Counted from the first letter of the stretch, positions 24,355 to 32,498 are shown. The stretch is DNA of 64,000 nucleotides from Pullichristensenella sp002068815 (GCA_040772885.1 JAXGXF010000005.1:124001-188000); one strand, 5' to 3'. Notes: generated from the letters alone by a model not told the origin. Numbers and translations: made by a program.

Positions 24355-24936
24355 TTAGTTTTCCGAGAGCGCCTCGGCGAGCTTGCCGGTCGGCTCGACG
24401 GAGGTCTTTTCCCGGATCGCGGAGACGATCTCCCTGAGCTGCTTCTTGTTGTAGATCGCGGCGTTGAACCGGCAGTTTCTGCCGTCCTTCATCACGAACG
24501 CGACCTCGTGCAGCGGAAACAGCTTGCCGGTCTGCTTCGCGCCGCTCTTGTCCTCGGGCTTCAGGCCGAATTCCTCGATGTAGCCGTACTTCTGGAGCTG
24601 CTCGAGCTCGAACGTCCTGGCGAGCAGCAGCAGGTCTCGCTCGCCCTGCCGGAAGATAAAGCTCGCGCGCTTCTCGCCGGGCTTCGGATCGACCAGCGCC
24701 GGGCGGACGAGGCGCACGTGCGTGTCCGAGATTTCGACGGCGGTCTTGTAATAGCGCGAGGCGTAGATCAGCGCGAACGGCAGGATCAGAAGGCTCCAGA
24801 GCAGGAACGTGTTCGAGAAGGAATCCCCGCCGCCGATGCCCGCTGTCAAGAGGGACCGGACGGCGTCCGCGGCGCACAGGAGGACGATCGCGTAGATCAG
24901 GATGTAGCCCGCGTTGTAGGGTCGAAATTTTTTCAT
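24355..24936 (-). CDS. Two-helix membrane protein of unknown function
   Basis: 193 residues. Two membrane helices near residues 10-26 and 41-57 (YILIYAIVLLCAADA and TFLLWSLLILPFALIYASRYY) are followed by a cytoplasmic beta-rich domain of about 130 residues containing VEISDTHVRLVRPALV, RQGERDLLLLARTFE and HEVAFVMKDGRNCRFNAAIY. The soluble part looks like a PH-like membrane-associated domain, but I do not recognise the family. Single gene with its own promoter; divergent from corA. Confidence 0.65.
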   Translation of the reverse strand: MKKFRPYNAGYILIYAIVLLCAADAVRSLLTAGIGGGDSFSNTFLLWSLLILPFALIYASRYYKTAVEISDTHVRLVRPALVDPKPGEKRASFIFRQGERDLLLLARTFELEQLQKYGYIEEFGLKPEDKSGAKQTGKLFPLHEVAFVMKDGRNCRFNAAIYNKKQLREIVSAIREKTSVEPTGKLAEALSEN

Positions 24937-24972
24937 CGGTGGTGCTCCTTCGGCGTTTTGTAATCTCCCTAC

Positions 24973-25001
24973 AGTATAGCGCATTTTCGGCCCGCGCGCA
25001 A
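24973..25001 (-). promoter_or_regulatory. Promoter of the two-helix membrane protein
   Basis: Minus strand TTGCGC, 17 bases, TATACT (24978-24973). Confidence 0.6.
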
Positions 25002-25009
25002 GGAGATCG

Positions 25010-25038
25010 TTGAACTGCGCGCGCGGCTGTGGTATGAT
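25010..25038 (+). promoter_or_regulatory. Promoter of corA
   Basis: TTGAAC, 17 bases, TATGAT (25033-25038); back to back with the opposite promoter, their -35 boxes nine bases apart. Confidence 0.65.
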
Positions 25039-25077
25039 GGACGGGAATTGGAAAACCTACGGCCGGGAGGGGAGCGC

Positions 25078-25890
25078 ATGGACGTACGCGTGCTGAAGGA
25101 GCGGGAGATAAGCGTGCTTCGACCGCACCTCGGGGACGAGCTCTTTTCAAGCCTCGGAAGGCGCCGCCACGCGTGCGCGGCGCTGCCGGACGGCGGGCTG
25201 TTTGTGATGGTCCGCGCGCCGGAGACCGGAAAGCCCGTGCACATCTTTTTGGGGGACGCGCTCCTTTTGATGGTGACCGACGACCAGCGGTCGGGGCATC
25301 TGGTGCGGGAGCTCAAATCCGCGACGCCCTTGGAGGCGCTGCACGACTTTCTCGAGGCGCTGACCGGCGACGACGCTGAGAAGCTCGAGCGGATCGAGGA
25401 CACCGTCACCGAGCTCGAGGACGAGCTGCTGACCTCGAAGCGCCCGGGGAAGGGGATCGGCTCGCGCATCGTCGCGCTGCGCAGGAAGCTGCTTTCGATG
25501 AAGCGGCACTACGAGCAGTTCGCCCTCGTCGCGGGCGAGCTCGCGGACGACCTCGCCGGGGCGCTGCCGCCGGAGCAGTTTCGGCGCTTTCAGGCGCTGC
25601 GCAGGCACGCCGAGTGGCTGCTCGCGTTCGTGCTGCACCTGCGCGACTACGTGACGCAGGTGCGCGAGGCGTATCAGGCGCAGATCGACATCGAGCAGAA
25701 CCAGATCATGAAGATATTCACGGTGCTGACGGCGGTGTTTCTGCCGCTCTCGCTGATCGTCGGCTGGTACGGCATGAACTTCGAGATGCCGGAATACCGC
25801 TGGGAGCTCGGCTACGCGTTCGTGATTCTGTTGAGCGCGGCGGTGTGCGTCTTCTGCATCTGGTTCTTCCGAAGGAAGCGGTGGTTTTGA
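25078..25890 (+). CDS. corA: CorA-family magnesium/divalent metal channel
   Basis: 270 residues, on the short side. Cytoplasmic N-domain and long helix, then two C-terminal membrane helices with the selectivity motif YGMNFEMPE between them (about 238-246) and a basic end FFRRKRWF. Pentameric Mg channel by family. The short N-domain (roughly 50 residues less than E. coli CorA) places it with compact CorA-like proteins. ATG at 25078 follows GGGAGGGGAGCGC. Confidence 0.88.
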   Translation: MDVRVLKEREISVLRPHLGDELFSSLGRRRHACAALPDGGLFVMVRAPETGKPVHIFLGDALLLMVTDDQRSGHLVRELKSATPLEALHDFLEALTGDDAEKLERIEDTVTELEDELLTSKRPGKGIGSRIVALRRKLLSMKRHYEQFALVAGELADDLAGALPPEQFRRFQALRRHAEWLLAFVLHLRDYVTQVREAYQAQIDIEQNQIMKIFTVLTAVFLPLSLIVGWYGMNFEMPEYRWELGYAFVILLSAAVCVFCIWFFRRKRWF

Positions 25891-25966
25891 CGTTTTTCGG
25901 CGAACGCCGGCAGGAAAAGCGGGAATGCGCGTCGAATTCCGCAAAAAACCGGAAGGGGGAACTTCG

Positions 25967-26386
25967 ATGGCCGACAGGGACGAGCTGAACACGATGCGGG
26001 CGATCGACATGTTGAGGCAGAGCGACGAGCCGCTGAACGCGCCGCGGGCGTTCGCGCTGACGGGGCTCCCGTCCTACCTGAACGCGCTGATGGGCAAGCG
26101 CGACATGTCGACGCAGCAGCTTTTCGAGCAGGCGCGGCTCGAGCGATCGACCGGCTTCAAGATCATGAACGGCCAGCGAAGGCCGAGCCGCGATGTGCTC
26201 TTGCGCGTTGCGCTCGTGCTGAAACTGGACCTCGAGGAGGCGCAGCAACTTCTCAAAGTCGGACGGCACGCGCCGCTGACGCCACGCGACAGCCGCGATC
26301 AGGCGGTCATCCGCGGGCTTCTGCACAAAAAGTCGCTCTACGACGTCGACGAGATGCTGGATCAGCAGGGAGAGGAGCCCCTTTAG
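25967..26386 (+). CDS. Helix-turn-helix (XRE-like) protein
   Basis: 139 residues. Central XRE-type HTH: MSTQQLFEQARLERSTGFKIMNGQRRPSRDVLLRVALVLKLDLEEAQQLL (about 47-95). The tail TPRDSRDQAVIRGLLHKKSLYDVDEMLDQQGEEPL matches a Clostridia family of small HTH proteins often found beside Ser/Thr kinases; no kinase is here. DNA target unknown. Probably cotranscribed with corA (76-base gap). Its stop overlaps the convergent acetate kinase gene by four bases. Confidence 0.75.
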   Translation: MADRDELNTMRAIDMLRQSDEPLNAPRAFALTGLPSYLNALMGKRDMSTQQLFEQARLERSTGFKIMNGQRRPSRDVLLRVALVLKLDLEEAQQLLKVGRHAPLTPRDSRDQAVIRGLLHKKSLYDVDEMLDQQGEEPL

Positions 26387-27585
26387 CCCCTCTGGCCCCG
26401 CAGCAATTTCATCGCCCGGCGCGCGACGTTCAGCTCTTCGTTTGCGGGAATCACCCATGCCTCGACCGGCGAATCCTCCAGCGCGATCATTCGCGCCGCG
26501 CCGCGGGAGGCATTTTTTTCTGCGTCGAGCCAAATGCCGAGGTGCCGGACGCGCGCGCAGACCTCGCTTCGCACGCGGGCGGAGTTCTCGCCGATGCCGC
26601 CGGTGAACACGAGCGCGTCGAGCCCGCCGAGCACGGCGTAGAGCGCGCCGATGCTCTTCACGATCGCGTGCACGTACATGTCGATCGCGAGCTTCGCGCA
26701 CGCGTCGCCGGAATCCGCCGCGGCCTCGAGGTCGCGCATATCGCCGCTGGTGCCCGAGACGCCCAGGAGCCCTCCGCGCTTCGCCATGCCCGCGAGGATT
26801 TCGGCCTCCGTCAGCCCCTCGCCGAGCAGGTAGGGGAACGTGTACGGGTCGATGTCTCCGGCGCGCGACGCGTGCGGTATGCCGCTCTGCAATGAGAAGC
26901 CGCAGGTGCTGTCGACGCTCTTGCCGTCCTCGATCGCGCACAGCGAGCCGCTGCCGCCCAAGTGACAGGAGATCACCTTCCGCGCGCGGCCGCCGGTCAG
27001 CTTCGCGATCGCCTCGGCAATCCAGCCGTGCGACGCGCCGTGGTAGCCGTAGCGCCGTATGCCGTACTTTTCGTACCATTCGTAGGGGACGGGGTAGATC
27101 TGTCGCCCGACGGGAACGGTCTGGTGAAACTCCGTCTCGAACGCGCCGACCATTTTCGCCCCCGGCAGCAGCTTCTTGAATACGTTGATCGCCTCGATGT
27201 ACGGGATGTTGTGCGCCGGGGCGATGCGCGCGCCGTCGTGCAGCGCCGCCATGACCTCGTCCGTCAATTCGTGCGTGCCGTAAAAGCCGCGCGCGATGAC
27301 CGTCTTGAACCCGACGGCCTCGACCTCGCGGATGTCCCCCACGGCGCCGAGCTCCTCGCCCGCGACGGCAGAAAGAAACAAGTTGATGCCGTCCGTATAT
27401 TCCCGGACGCACAGCCCCTCGCGCGCGATCTTTTTTCCGGTGACCAGGTTTTCATACTGGAACGCCGCCGCGCCCGCGCTCCCGACGCGCTCGACGCGCG
27501 AATCGCACAGCGCCCTCTCATTTTCCATGTCGAACAGCTTGAACTTGAGGGACGTACTCCCCGCGTTGCTCACCAATATCTTCAT
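26383..27585 (-). CDS. ackA: Divergent acetate kinase family protein
   Basis: 400 residues, ASKHA fold, normal AckA length. Conserved: Asn7, His125 (APAHN), His182 (YGYHGASH), His208 (CHLGG), Arg241 (SRAGDIDP), and NEEL near the end. Altered relative to well-studied acetate kinase: the GHRVVHGG motif reads GFKTVIARG (Lys94 where Arg91 is expected) and the catalytic Asp148 position is Glu150 (GAFETEFHQ). It may act on acetate more slowly or on another short acid. No pta is adjacent. ATG at 27585 follows GGGAG. Own perfect consensus promoter. Confidence 0.82.
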   Translation of the reverse strand: MKILVSNAGSTSLKFKLFDMENERALCDSRVERVGSAGAAAFQYENLVTGKKIAREGLCVREYTDGINLFLSAVAGEELGAVGDIREVEAVGFKTVIARGFYGTHELTDEVMAALHDGARIAPAHNIPYIEAINVFKKLLPGAKMVGAFETEFHQTVPVGRQIYPVPYEWYEKYGIRRYGYHGASHGWIAEAIAKLTGGRARKVISCHLGGSGSLCAIEDGKSVDSTCGFSLQSGIPHASRAGDIDPYTFPYLLGEGLTEAEILAGMAKRGGLLGVSGTSGDMRDLEAAADSGDACAKLAIDMYVHAIVKSIGALYAVLGGLDALVFTGGIGENSARVRSEVCARVRHLGIWLDAEKNASRGAARMIALEDSPVEAWVIPANEELNVARRAMKLLRGQRG

Positions 27586-27612
27586 CTTCAAACTCCCGCG
27601 CTTTTTTCCGCC

Positions 27613-27641
27613 ATTATAGGGAAATCGGATCGGTTTGTCAA
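27613..27641 (-). promoter_or_regulatory. Perfect consensus promoter of the acetate kinase-like gene
   Basis: Minus strand TTGACA, 17 bases, TATAAT (27618-27613): exact sigma-A consensus, the strongest promoter in the window, implying very high expression. Confidence 0.85.
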
Positions 27642-27681
27642 TCGCGGGATTGCAATGAAATATTCGCAAACACATAATATT

Positions 27682-27694
27682 AAACTTTAAGTTT
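27682..27694. promoter_or_regulatory. Palindrome upstream of the protease promoter
   Basis: AAACTT-T-AAGTTT just before the -35 (27699) of the secreted protease gene. A candidate operator; nothing else identifies it. Confidence 0.3.
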
Positions 27695-27698
27695 GGTA

Positions 27699-27728
27699 TT
27701 TACAAACACACGCGATCCGTGTTATACT
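27699..27728 (+). promoter_or_regulatory. Promoter of the C39-like protease gene
   Basis: TTTACA, 18 bases, TATACT (27723-27728), followed by an 80-base leader. Confidence 0.55.
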
Positions 27729-27809
27729 TCGTCCTGCTTTTATGCGGCGGCCTGCCTGACCGGCAGGGCTATGCGGACAAGGACACGATTGCGAAGGAGA
27801 GATGGAGAC

Positions 27810-28568
27810 ATGACCTGGAAAATCCCCTGCCTGTTTCTCTGCCTGGCGGTGCTGCTGTCGGGCGCGACCGCGTTCGGCGAGTCCCGAACGATCCCCTACC
27901 CCGAGGGCATTGACCCGAGCCTGAGCGGCGCGAGCAGCTACGGCAACATCGGCGATATCGCCGACTCCCCGTACTTCAAGCACCCGGACTTCTACGACAT
28001 GGAATCGACGGATACGCTCACGATCCTGCCGCACTTCCGCACCTATCAGCAGTCGACCGAGTTCACCTGCGGCCCGGGCGCGGTGCTCATGGTGCTCGAT
28101 TACTTCGGCGAGACCGGCTACGACGAGACGGAGATCACCGAGATGGCCGGCTGCCTGAGCGGGCAGGGATCGACGCCCGCGGGCCTTCTCTCGTTCTTCG
28201 AGCAGATCGGCTGGGACGCAAAGAACAACCTCTCCGACGGAAAGCCCAACGGCGAGGGCGAGTTCACCTACGAGACGTTCCCCGCGTGGGTCCAAGAAAA
28301 CCTCGATGCGGGCACGCCGATCATCGTCGACTGGATCGACTGGTCCGGCCACTTCCAGGTCGTCATCGGCTACGACACGATGGGCACCGAGCACTTCGGC
28401 GACGATGTGCTGATCCTGGCCGATCCCTACGACACCTCCGACCACCTGCAGGACGGCTACTACATCTTCAACGCCGAGCGGTTCTTCTACATGTGGCGCG
28501 AGGGCTTCTCCGCCGACGGCGACGAGATACAGGAGCAGCCGTACGTGATCGCGCGGCCAAAAGCCTGA
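27810..28568 (+). CDS. Secreted C39-like cysteine peptidase
   Basis: 252 residues. Signal peptide of about 24 residues (MTWKIPCLFLCLAVLLSGATAFGES). The body is a papain-like C39_2 domain: catalytic Cys in EFTCGPGAVLMVLDYFG (about 86-102), His in SGHFQVVIGYD (about 185-195), Asp in LADPYDTSD. No ABC transporter is fused or adjacent, so it is not a bacteriocin processor; a stand-alone secreted protease or a catalytic relative is likely. A terminator follows. Confidence 0.8.
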   Translation: MTWKIPCLFLCLAVLLSGATAFGESRTIPYPEGIDPSLSGASSYGNIGDIADSPYFKHPDFYDMESTDTLTILPHFRTYQQSTEFTCGPGAVLMVLDYFGETGYDETEITEMAGCLSGQGSTPAGLLSFFEQIGWDAKNNLSDGKPNGEGEFTYETFPAWVQENLDAGTPIIVDWIDWSGHFQVVIGYDTMGTEHFGDDVLILADPYDTSDHLQDGYYIFNAERFFYMWREGFSADGDEIQEQPYVIARPKA

Positions 28569-28595
28569 TCCCAACAATTGACACCCCTTGGAAAT

Positions 28596-28628
28596 ATGTG
28601 GACGCCGCTCGCGGCGTCCACATTTCTT
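28596..28628 (+). terminator. Terminator after the C39-like gene
   Basis: Perfect 12-base stem ATGTGGACGCCG / CGGCGTCCACAT with a CTCG loop, then TTCTTAA. Confidence 0.7.
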
Positions 28629-28685
28629 AACATTCAAAGCCGAAAATGCGCGGTTTTTGCGGGATTTGTGCGCATTTCTTAACAT
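28621..28685 (+). repeat. Two 13-base direct repeats before the glp promoter
   Basis: CATTTCTTAACAT occurs at 28621-28633 and again at 28673-28685, 52 bases apart start to start (five helical turns). The second copy ends 20 bases before the -35. They look like paired sites for a regulator of the glycerol-3-phosphate genes. Confidence 0.5.
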
Positions 28686-28705
28686 CCGCTTATCCCGGGC
28701 GGTCA

Positions 28706-28734
28706 TTGACGGGGCCGGTTGTTCCCCCTACAAT
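28706..28734 (+). promoter_or_regulatory. Promoter of the glycerol-3-phosphate oxidation operon
   Basis: TTGACG, 17 bases, TACAAT (28729-28734), 19 bases before the ATG. Confidence 0.7.
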
Positions 28735-28753
28735 ATTCTCGGAGGGGAAGGGC

Positions 28754-30190
28754 ATGCGCAATTACGACGTGGCGATCATCGGCGCCGGGGTAACCGGCGC
28801 GGCGATCGCCAGACAGCTGTCGCGTTACCGGCTTTCGATCGCGCTGATCGACGGGGCGGAGGACGTGGCGATGGGGGCCTCGCGCGCGAATTCGGCGATT
28901 CTGCACGCGGGCTACGACACACCCGCGGGCACGCTCATGGCGAAGCTGAACGTGCGCGGAAACGAACTGATGACCCAGTGGTGCGGGGAGCTCGACGTGC
29001 CGATCCGGCGCGTCGGGACGCTCGTCGCGGCGTTCAACGCGGAGGAAAAACTCGAGCTTCGCTGGCTCTACGAAAGAGGGATTCAGAACGGCGTGCCGGG
29101 GCTCGAGCTCCTGACCGGGGAGGAAGCGCGCGCGATGGAGCCGATGCTGTCCCCGGACGTTGTCGCCGCGCTGCACGCGAAGACCGGCGGCATCACCTGC
29201 CCGTACGAGTTGACGGTCGCCTGCGCCGAGAACGCGCGCAGAAACGGCGCGGAGTGGCTGCTCGGCAGGCATGTGAAGTGGATCGTGCCGGAGCCGAATA
29301 ACCTCGTAATCCGCGCGGGCGACGAGTGCATCCGCGCGCGGCGCGTGATCAACTGCGCCGGCGTCTACGCGGACGACGTCGCGCGCATGATCGACGACGA
29401 TTCGTTCGTCATCCGCCCGCGCAAGGGCGAGTACATGCTGCTCGACCGCACCGAGGCGAAGCCCTCGAAGGTCATCTTCCACACGCCGACGAAGATGGGC
29501 AAGGGCGTGCTCGTCGCGCCGACGGTCGACGGAAACGCGTTCGTCGGCCCGACCGCGGTCAACGTCAGCGACAAGGAGGACACCGCCGTCGACGCGCACT
29601 TCGTCGAGCTCCTGAGCATGCTTTCAAAGAAGTCGGTGCCGACCTTGAACCTGCGCGGCACGATCCGCGCGTTCGCGGGGCTGCGCGCGCAGCCGTCGAC
29701 CGGCGATTTCATCATCCGCCCGTCGGAGGCCGACGCCCGGATGATCCACGCGGCGGGCATCTGCTCGCCGGGACTCACGAGCGCGCCCGCGATCGCGGAG
29801 ATGGTCGAGGAGCTCGTCCGGTCGTCGGGGCTCGAATTGGTCCCGAAGGACGATTACGAACCGACGCGCAGGGCCATCCCGGCGTTCCGGCACATGACGG
29901 ACGACGAGCGCTGGGCCGCGATCGCGGAAAATCCGCTGTACGCGCGCGCGGTCTGCCGCTGCGAGACGGTCACCGAGGCCGAGGTCGTCGAGGCGGTCCG
30001 CCGCGGCGCGCGCACGGTCGACGGCGTCAAGCGCCGCGTGCGCGCCGGCATGGGCCGCTGCCAGGGCGGGTTCTGCACGCCGAAGGTGATGGAGATCCTC
30101 TCGCGGGAGACCGGCGTCCCGATGGAAAACCTGACGAAATTCGGCGGAAGCTCGCGCATGGTCGCGGGCAAGACACGCGGGGAGGGCTGA
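28754..30190 (+). CDS. glpA: Anaerobic glycerol-3-phosphate dehydrogenase subunit A-like FAD oxidoreductase
   Basis: 478 residues. FAD-binding GAGVTGAAIARQLSRYRL near residues 11-28, DAO-type core, then a C-terminal BFD-like [2Fe-2S] region with CRCETVTEAEVVEAV and GRCQGGFCTP (four Cys). This is the GlpA layout: oxidises glycerol-3-phosphate to dihydroxyacetone phosphate and passes electrons on. Forms a three-gene unit with the next flavoprotein and a DUF1667 protein, the Firmicutes counterpart of GlpABC. ATG at 28754 follows GGAGGGGAAGGGC. Confidence 0.85.
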   Translation: MRNYDVAIIGAGVTGAAIARQLSRYRLSIALIDGAEDVAMGASRANSAILHAGYDTPAGTLMAKLNVRGNELMTQWCGELDVPIRRVGTLVAAFNAEEKLELRWLYERGIQNGVPGLELLTGEEARAMEPMLSPDVVAALHAKTGGITCPYELTVACAENARRNGAEWLLGRHVKWIVPEPNNLVIRAGDECIRARRVINCAGVYADDVARMIDDDSFVIRPRKGEYMLLDRTEAKPSKVIFHTPTKMGKGVLVAPTVDGNAFVGPTAVNVSDKEDTAVDAHFVELLSMLSKKSVPTLNLRGTIRAFAGLRAQPSTGDFIIRPSEADARMIHAAGICSPGLTSAPAIAEMVEELVRSSGLELVPKDDYEPTRRAIPAFRHMTDDERWAAIAENPLYARAVCRCETVTEAEVVEAVRRGARTVDGVKRRVRAGMGRCQGGFCTPKVMEILSRETGVPMENLTKFGGSSRMVAGKTRGEG

Positions 30191-30193
30191 CGG

Positions 30194-31474
30194 ATGCGCT
30201 GCGATTTTGACATTGCGGTCATCGGCGGCGGCCCGGCCGGGCTTGCCGCGGCGCTGGAGGCTAAGAAAACCGCTCCGGACGCGAGGATCGTCGTGCTCGA
30301 GCGCGACCGCGAGCTCGGCGGCATATTGCAGCAGTGCATACACAACGGCTTCGGGCTGCACTTCTTCGGCGAGGAGCTGACCGGCCCGGAATACGTCGAC
30401 CGCTTCGTCAAGCGGCTCGAGGGCACGGGCATCGAGGTCTGGACGGACGCGCTGGTGCTCTCGCTGTCGCAGGATCGGCATATCGGCTGCGTATCGGCGA
30501 CGCGCGGGTTGGTCACGCTGACCGCGGGCGCGGTCGTGCTCGCGATGGGCTGCCGCGAGCGGCCGCGGGGCGCTCTGAGCATCCCCGGCACGCGCCCGGC
30601 GGGGGTCTACACCGCGGGCTGCGCGCAGCGGCTCAACAACATCGACGGATATTTGCCCGGAAGGCACGTGGTGATCCTCGGCTCCGGCGACATCGGCCTC
30701 ATCATGGCGCGCCGGATGACGTGGGAGGGCGCGAAGGTCGAGCTCGTCGCGGAGATACTGCCGTACTCGAGCGGGCTGAACCGCAACATCGTCCAGTGCC
30801 TCGAGGACAACGGCATACCGCTTCGGTTCAACCACACGGTGACGCGCATACACGGCAAGGAGCGCGTCGAGGGCGTGACCGTCAGCGAGGTCGACCCCGC
30901 GACGCGGCTGCCGATTCCGGGCACGTCCGAGTTCGTCGCCTGCGACACGCTGCTGCTGTCCGTCGGGCTGATCCCCGAAAACGAGCTCTCGAAGGGCGCC
31001 GGCGTCGAGATCGACCCCGTGACCGGCGGCGCGGTCGTCGACGAGCGGCGCGAGACGTCGGTCCCCGGCGTGTTCGCGTGCGGAAACGTGCTGCACGTGC
31101 ACGACCTCGTCGACAACGTGTCGGTCGAGGCGATGCTCGCCGGCGCGTCCGCCGCGGCGTACATAACGGGCGGGGGCGCTTCGGAGGCCGGGTATTGTTC
31201 CGTCGTCGCGAAGGACGGCGTGCGCTACACGGTGCCGCAGAAGATCCGGAAGGGCGCGGTCGGGAAGATCGACCTGTATTTCCGCGTCGACGGCGTCTAC
31301 CGCGACGCGACGGTCGAGGTGCTGAGCGGCGATCAGGTGATCCTCAGCCGCAGAAGGCAGATCGTGACGCCGGGCGAGATGGAGAAGGTCACGATCGACG
31401 CGGAGAAGCTCCGGGCGGACGCGACCGTCCGGCTCGCCGGGAAGGGGGGAGCGGCATGCAGAGCCGGGAACTGA
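30194..31474 (+). CDS. FAD/NAD(P)-binding oxidoreductase, GlpA partner
   Basis: 426 residues with two dinucleotide-binding motifs: IGGGPAGLAAALEAKK for FAD (residues 9-24) and ILGSGDIGLIMARRM for NAD(P) (about 160-174), as in disulfide-reductase-like enzymes, plus SVPGVFACGNVLHVHDLVDNVSVE near the end. Probably hands electrons from the GlpA-like subunit to NAD or another carrier. Three-base gap after glpA; overlaps the DUF1667 gene by 19 bases. Confidence 0.85.
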   Translation: MRCDFDIAVIGGGPAGLAAALEAKKTAPDARIVVLERDRELGGILQQCIHNGFGLHFFGEELTGPEYVDRFVKRLEGTGIEVWTDALVLSLSQDRHIGCVSATRGLVTLTAGAVVLAMGCRERPRGALSIPGTRPAGVYTAGCAQRLNNIDGYLPGRHVVILGSGDIGLIMARRMTWEGAKVELVAEILPYSSGLNRNIVQCLEDNGIPLRFNHTVTRIHGKERVEGVTVSEVDPATRLPIPGTSEFVACDTLLLSVGLIPENELSKGAGVEIDPVTGGAVVDERRETSVPGVFACGNVLHVHDLVDNVSVEAMLAGASAAAYITGGGASEAGYCSVVAKDGVRYTVPQKIRKGAVGKIDLYFRVDGVYRDATVEVLSGDQVILSRRRQIVTPGEMEKVTIDAEKLRADATVRLAGKGGAACRAGN

Positions 31475-31809
31475 CCTGCATCGTCTGCCCGATGGGCTGC
31501 CGCGTCCGGGTGGACTTCGAGGGCGACGGGCTCGCCGTGTCCGGCAACCAGTGCGCGCGCGGCGAGAAGTACTGCCGGCAGGAGGTCACGCGCCCGGTGC
31601 GCGTCGTGACGTCGCTCGCCGCGGTCTCGGGGGCGCGGCTGCCGCTCTGCCCGGTCAAGACGTCGGTCGCCGTGCCGAAGGACCGCGTCGAGGATGTGCT
31701 CCGCGAGATTCGCGCGCTTCGCGTCGCCGCCCCGATACAAATCGGCGACGTGCTGATCGAAGACGTCGCGGGCACGGGAGCGGACGTCGTCGCCACCGCC
31801 AACCGATAA
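31456..31809 (+). CDS. DUF1667 family iron-sulfur-like protein
   Basis: 117 residues. Four cysteines in CIVCPMGCRVRVD and GNQCARGEKYC at the N-terminus resemble the Fe4S4 motif of NADH/formate dehydrogenase domains; the remainder has VTRPVRVVTSLAAV and the CPVKTSVAVPKD pattern of DUF1667. The family regularly follows this flavoprotein pair and is thought to be a third, electron-transfer subunit; not tested. Start ATG at 31456 within the preceding gene, after GGGGGGAGCGGC. Confidence 0.85.
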   Translation: MQSRELTCIVCPMGCRVRVDFEGDGLAVSGNQCARGEKYCRQEVTRPVRVVTSLAAVSGARLPLCPVKTSVAVPKDRVEDVLREIRALRVAAPIQIGDVLIEDVAGTGADVVATANR

Positions 31810-31852
31810 AAAAACAGGGGATCGCCGATGAAAGGCGATCCCCGGTGCTTTT
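31810..31852. terminator. Bidirectional terminator between glp and PII-like genes
   Basis: Stem GGGGATCGCC / GGCGATCCCC, followed by CTTTTC on the plus strand and TTTTTTT on the minus strand. Confidence 0.85.
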
Positions 31853-32188
31853 CTATTCCTTGTCGATTTTCTTCATCAGGTGCACGACGCCGGAGACGTC
31901 GTCGACCGGCAGCGAGAACGCCATGCCCTTGCCCTCGGTGTGCAGGCCCGCGCCCTCGAGTATCGCGGCCATGATTTTGCGGCGCTCCTCGGTCAGCGTC
32001 AGGATCAATACTACCTCCTTCTCCGGCTGGATCGACACGCCGAAGAACCGCTCGGCCTCGTGCACGCCCGTGCCGCGCCCGTGCAAAATCGTCCCGCCGC
32101 TCGCGCCCGCCGCGCGCGCCGCGTCCATCACGAGGTCGGAGAATCCCCGGTTTACGATGGCGACAATCAGATCGAATCGGTTATCCAT
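31853..32188 (-). CDS. PII-like signalling protein 2
   Basis: 111-residue ferredoxin-fold protein of the P-II family. GTILHGRGTGVHEAERFFGVSIQPEKEVVLILT (about 31-63) and GKGMAFSLPVDDVSGVVHL are the typical nucleotide-binding and core strands. The long T-loop of GlnB/GlnK with the uridylylated Tyr is absent. Overlaps the first PII-like gene by eight bases, so the two are translated together; both follow the DUF1538 membrane protein. Likely binds an adenine nucleotide and gates the transporter, an inference. Confidence 0.8.
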   Translation of the reverse strand: MDNRFDLIVAIVNRGFSDLVMDAARAAGASGGTILHGRGTGVHEAERFFGVSIQPEKEVVLILTLTEERRKIMAAILEGAGLHTEGKGMAFSLPVDDVSGVVHLMKKIDKE

Positions 32189-32498
32189 GCTGTTCCTCTC
32201 CTTCGGCCCTTCCGGCGATGCTGTTGAGCGGCACCGTCGCGGCGAGATAGTGCCGCTTGCCGGCCATCTGTTTTTCGAGCATTTCAAGCGCGGCCTTCGC
32301 GCCCGCCGCCGGGCACAGCGAGAGCACGACGTCCTTGTGCGTATCGCAGAGCCCGAGGCATTCCACCCACGGGGCGTTCGCCGTGCCGCGGCCGGCGAGC
32401 TGCAAATTCATCCGGCAGCCGGCCTCGGCGAGCGTCCGCGCCATCTTGTCGCCGCTCCCCCTGTCGGCGATGGCGACGATCAGTTTCATCTTGTCCAT
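32181..32498 (-). CDS. PII-like signalling protein 1
   Basis: 105 residues, a more divergent PII-like protein: MKLIVAIADRGSGDKMARTLAEAGCRMNLQLAGRGTANAPW, then CLGLCDTHKDVVLSLCP and HYLAATVPLNSIAG. It shares with the next protein the order strand-helix-GRGT-strand-helix and the final PLNS/PVDD strand. No T-loop Tyr. Begins seven bases after DUF1538 stops, GAGGTGCGT before the ATG. May form mixed trimers with its neighbour. Confidence 0.72.
   Translation of the reverse strand: MDKMKLIVAIADRGSGDKMARTLAEAGCRMNLQLAGRGTANAPWVECLGLCDTHKDVVLSLCPAAGAKAALEMLEKQMAGKRHYLAATVPLNSIAGRAEGEEQHG

Noticed and set aside
27661..27700. AT-rich stretch as a replication origin or attachment site
   Set aside because: Only about 40 bases long, with no DnaA-box cluster or tRNA; better explained by back-to-back promoters and a small palindrome.
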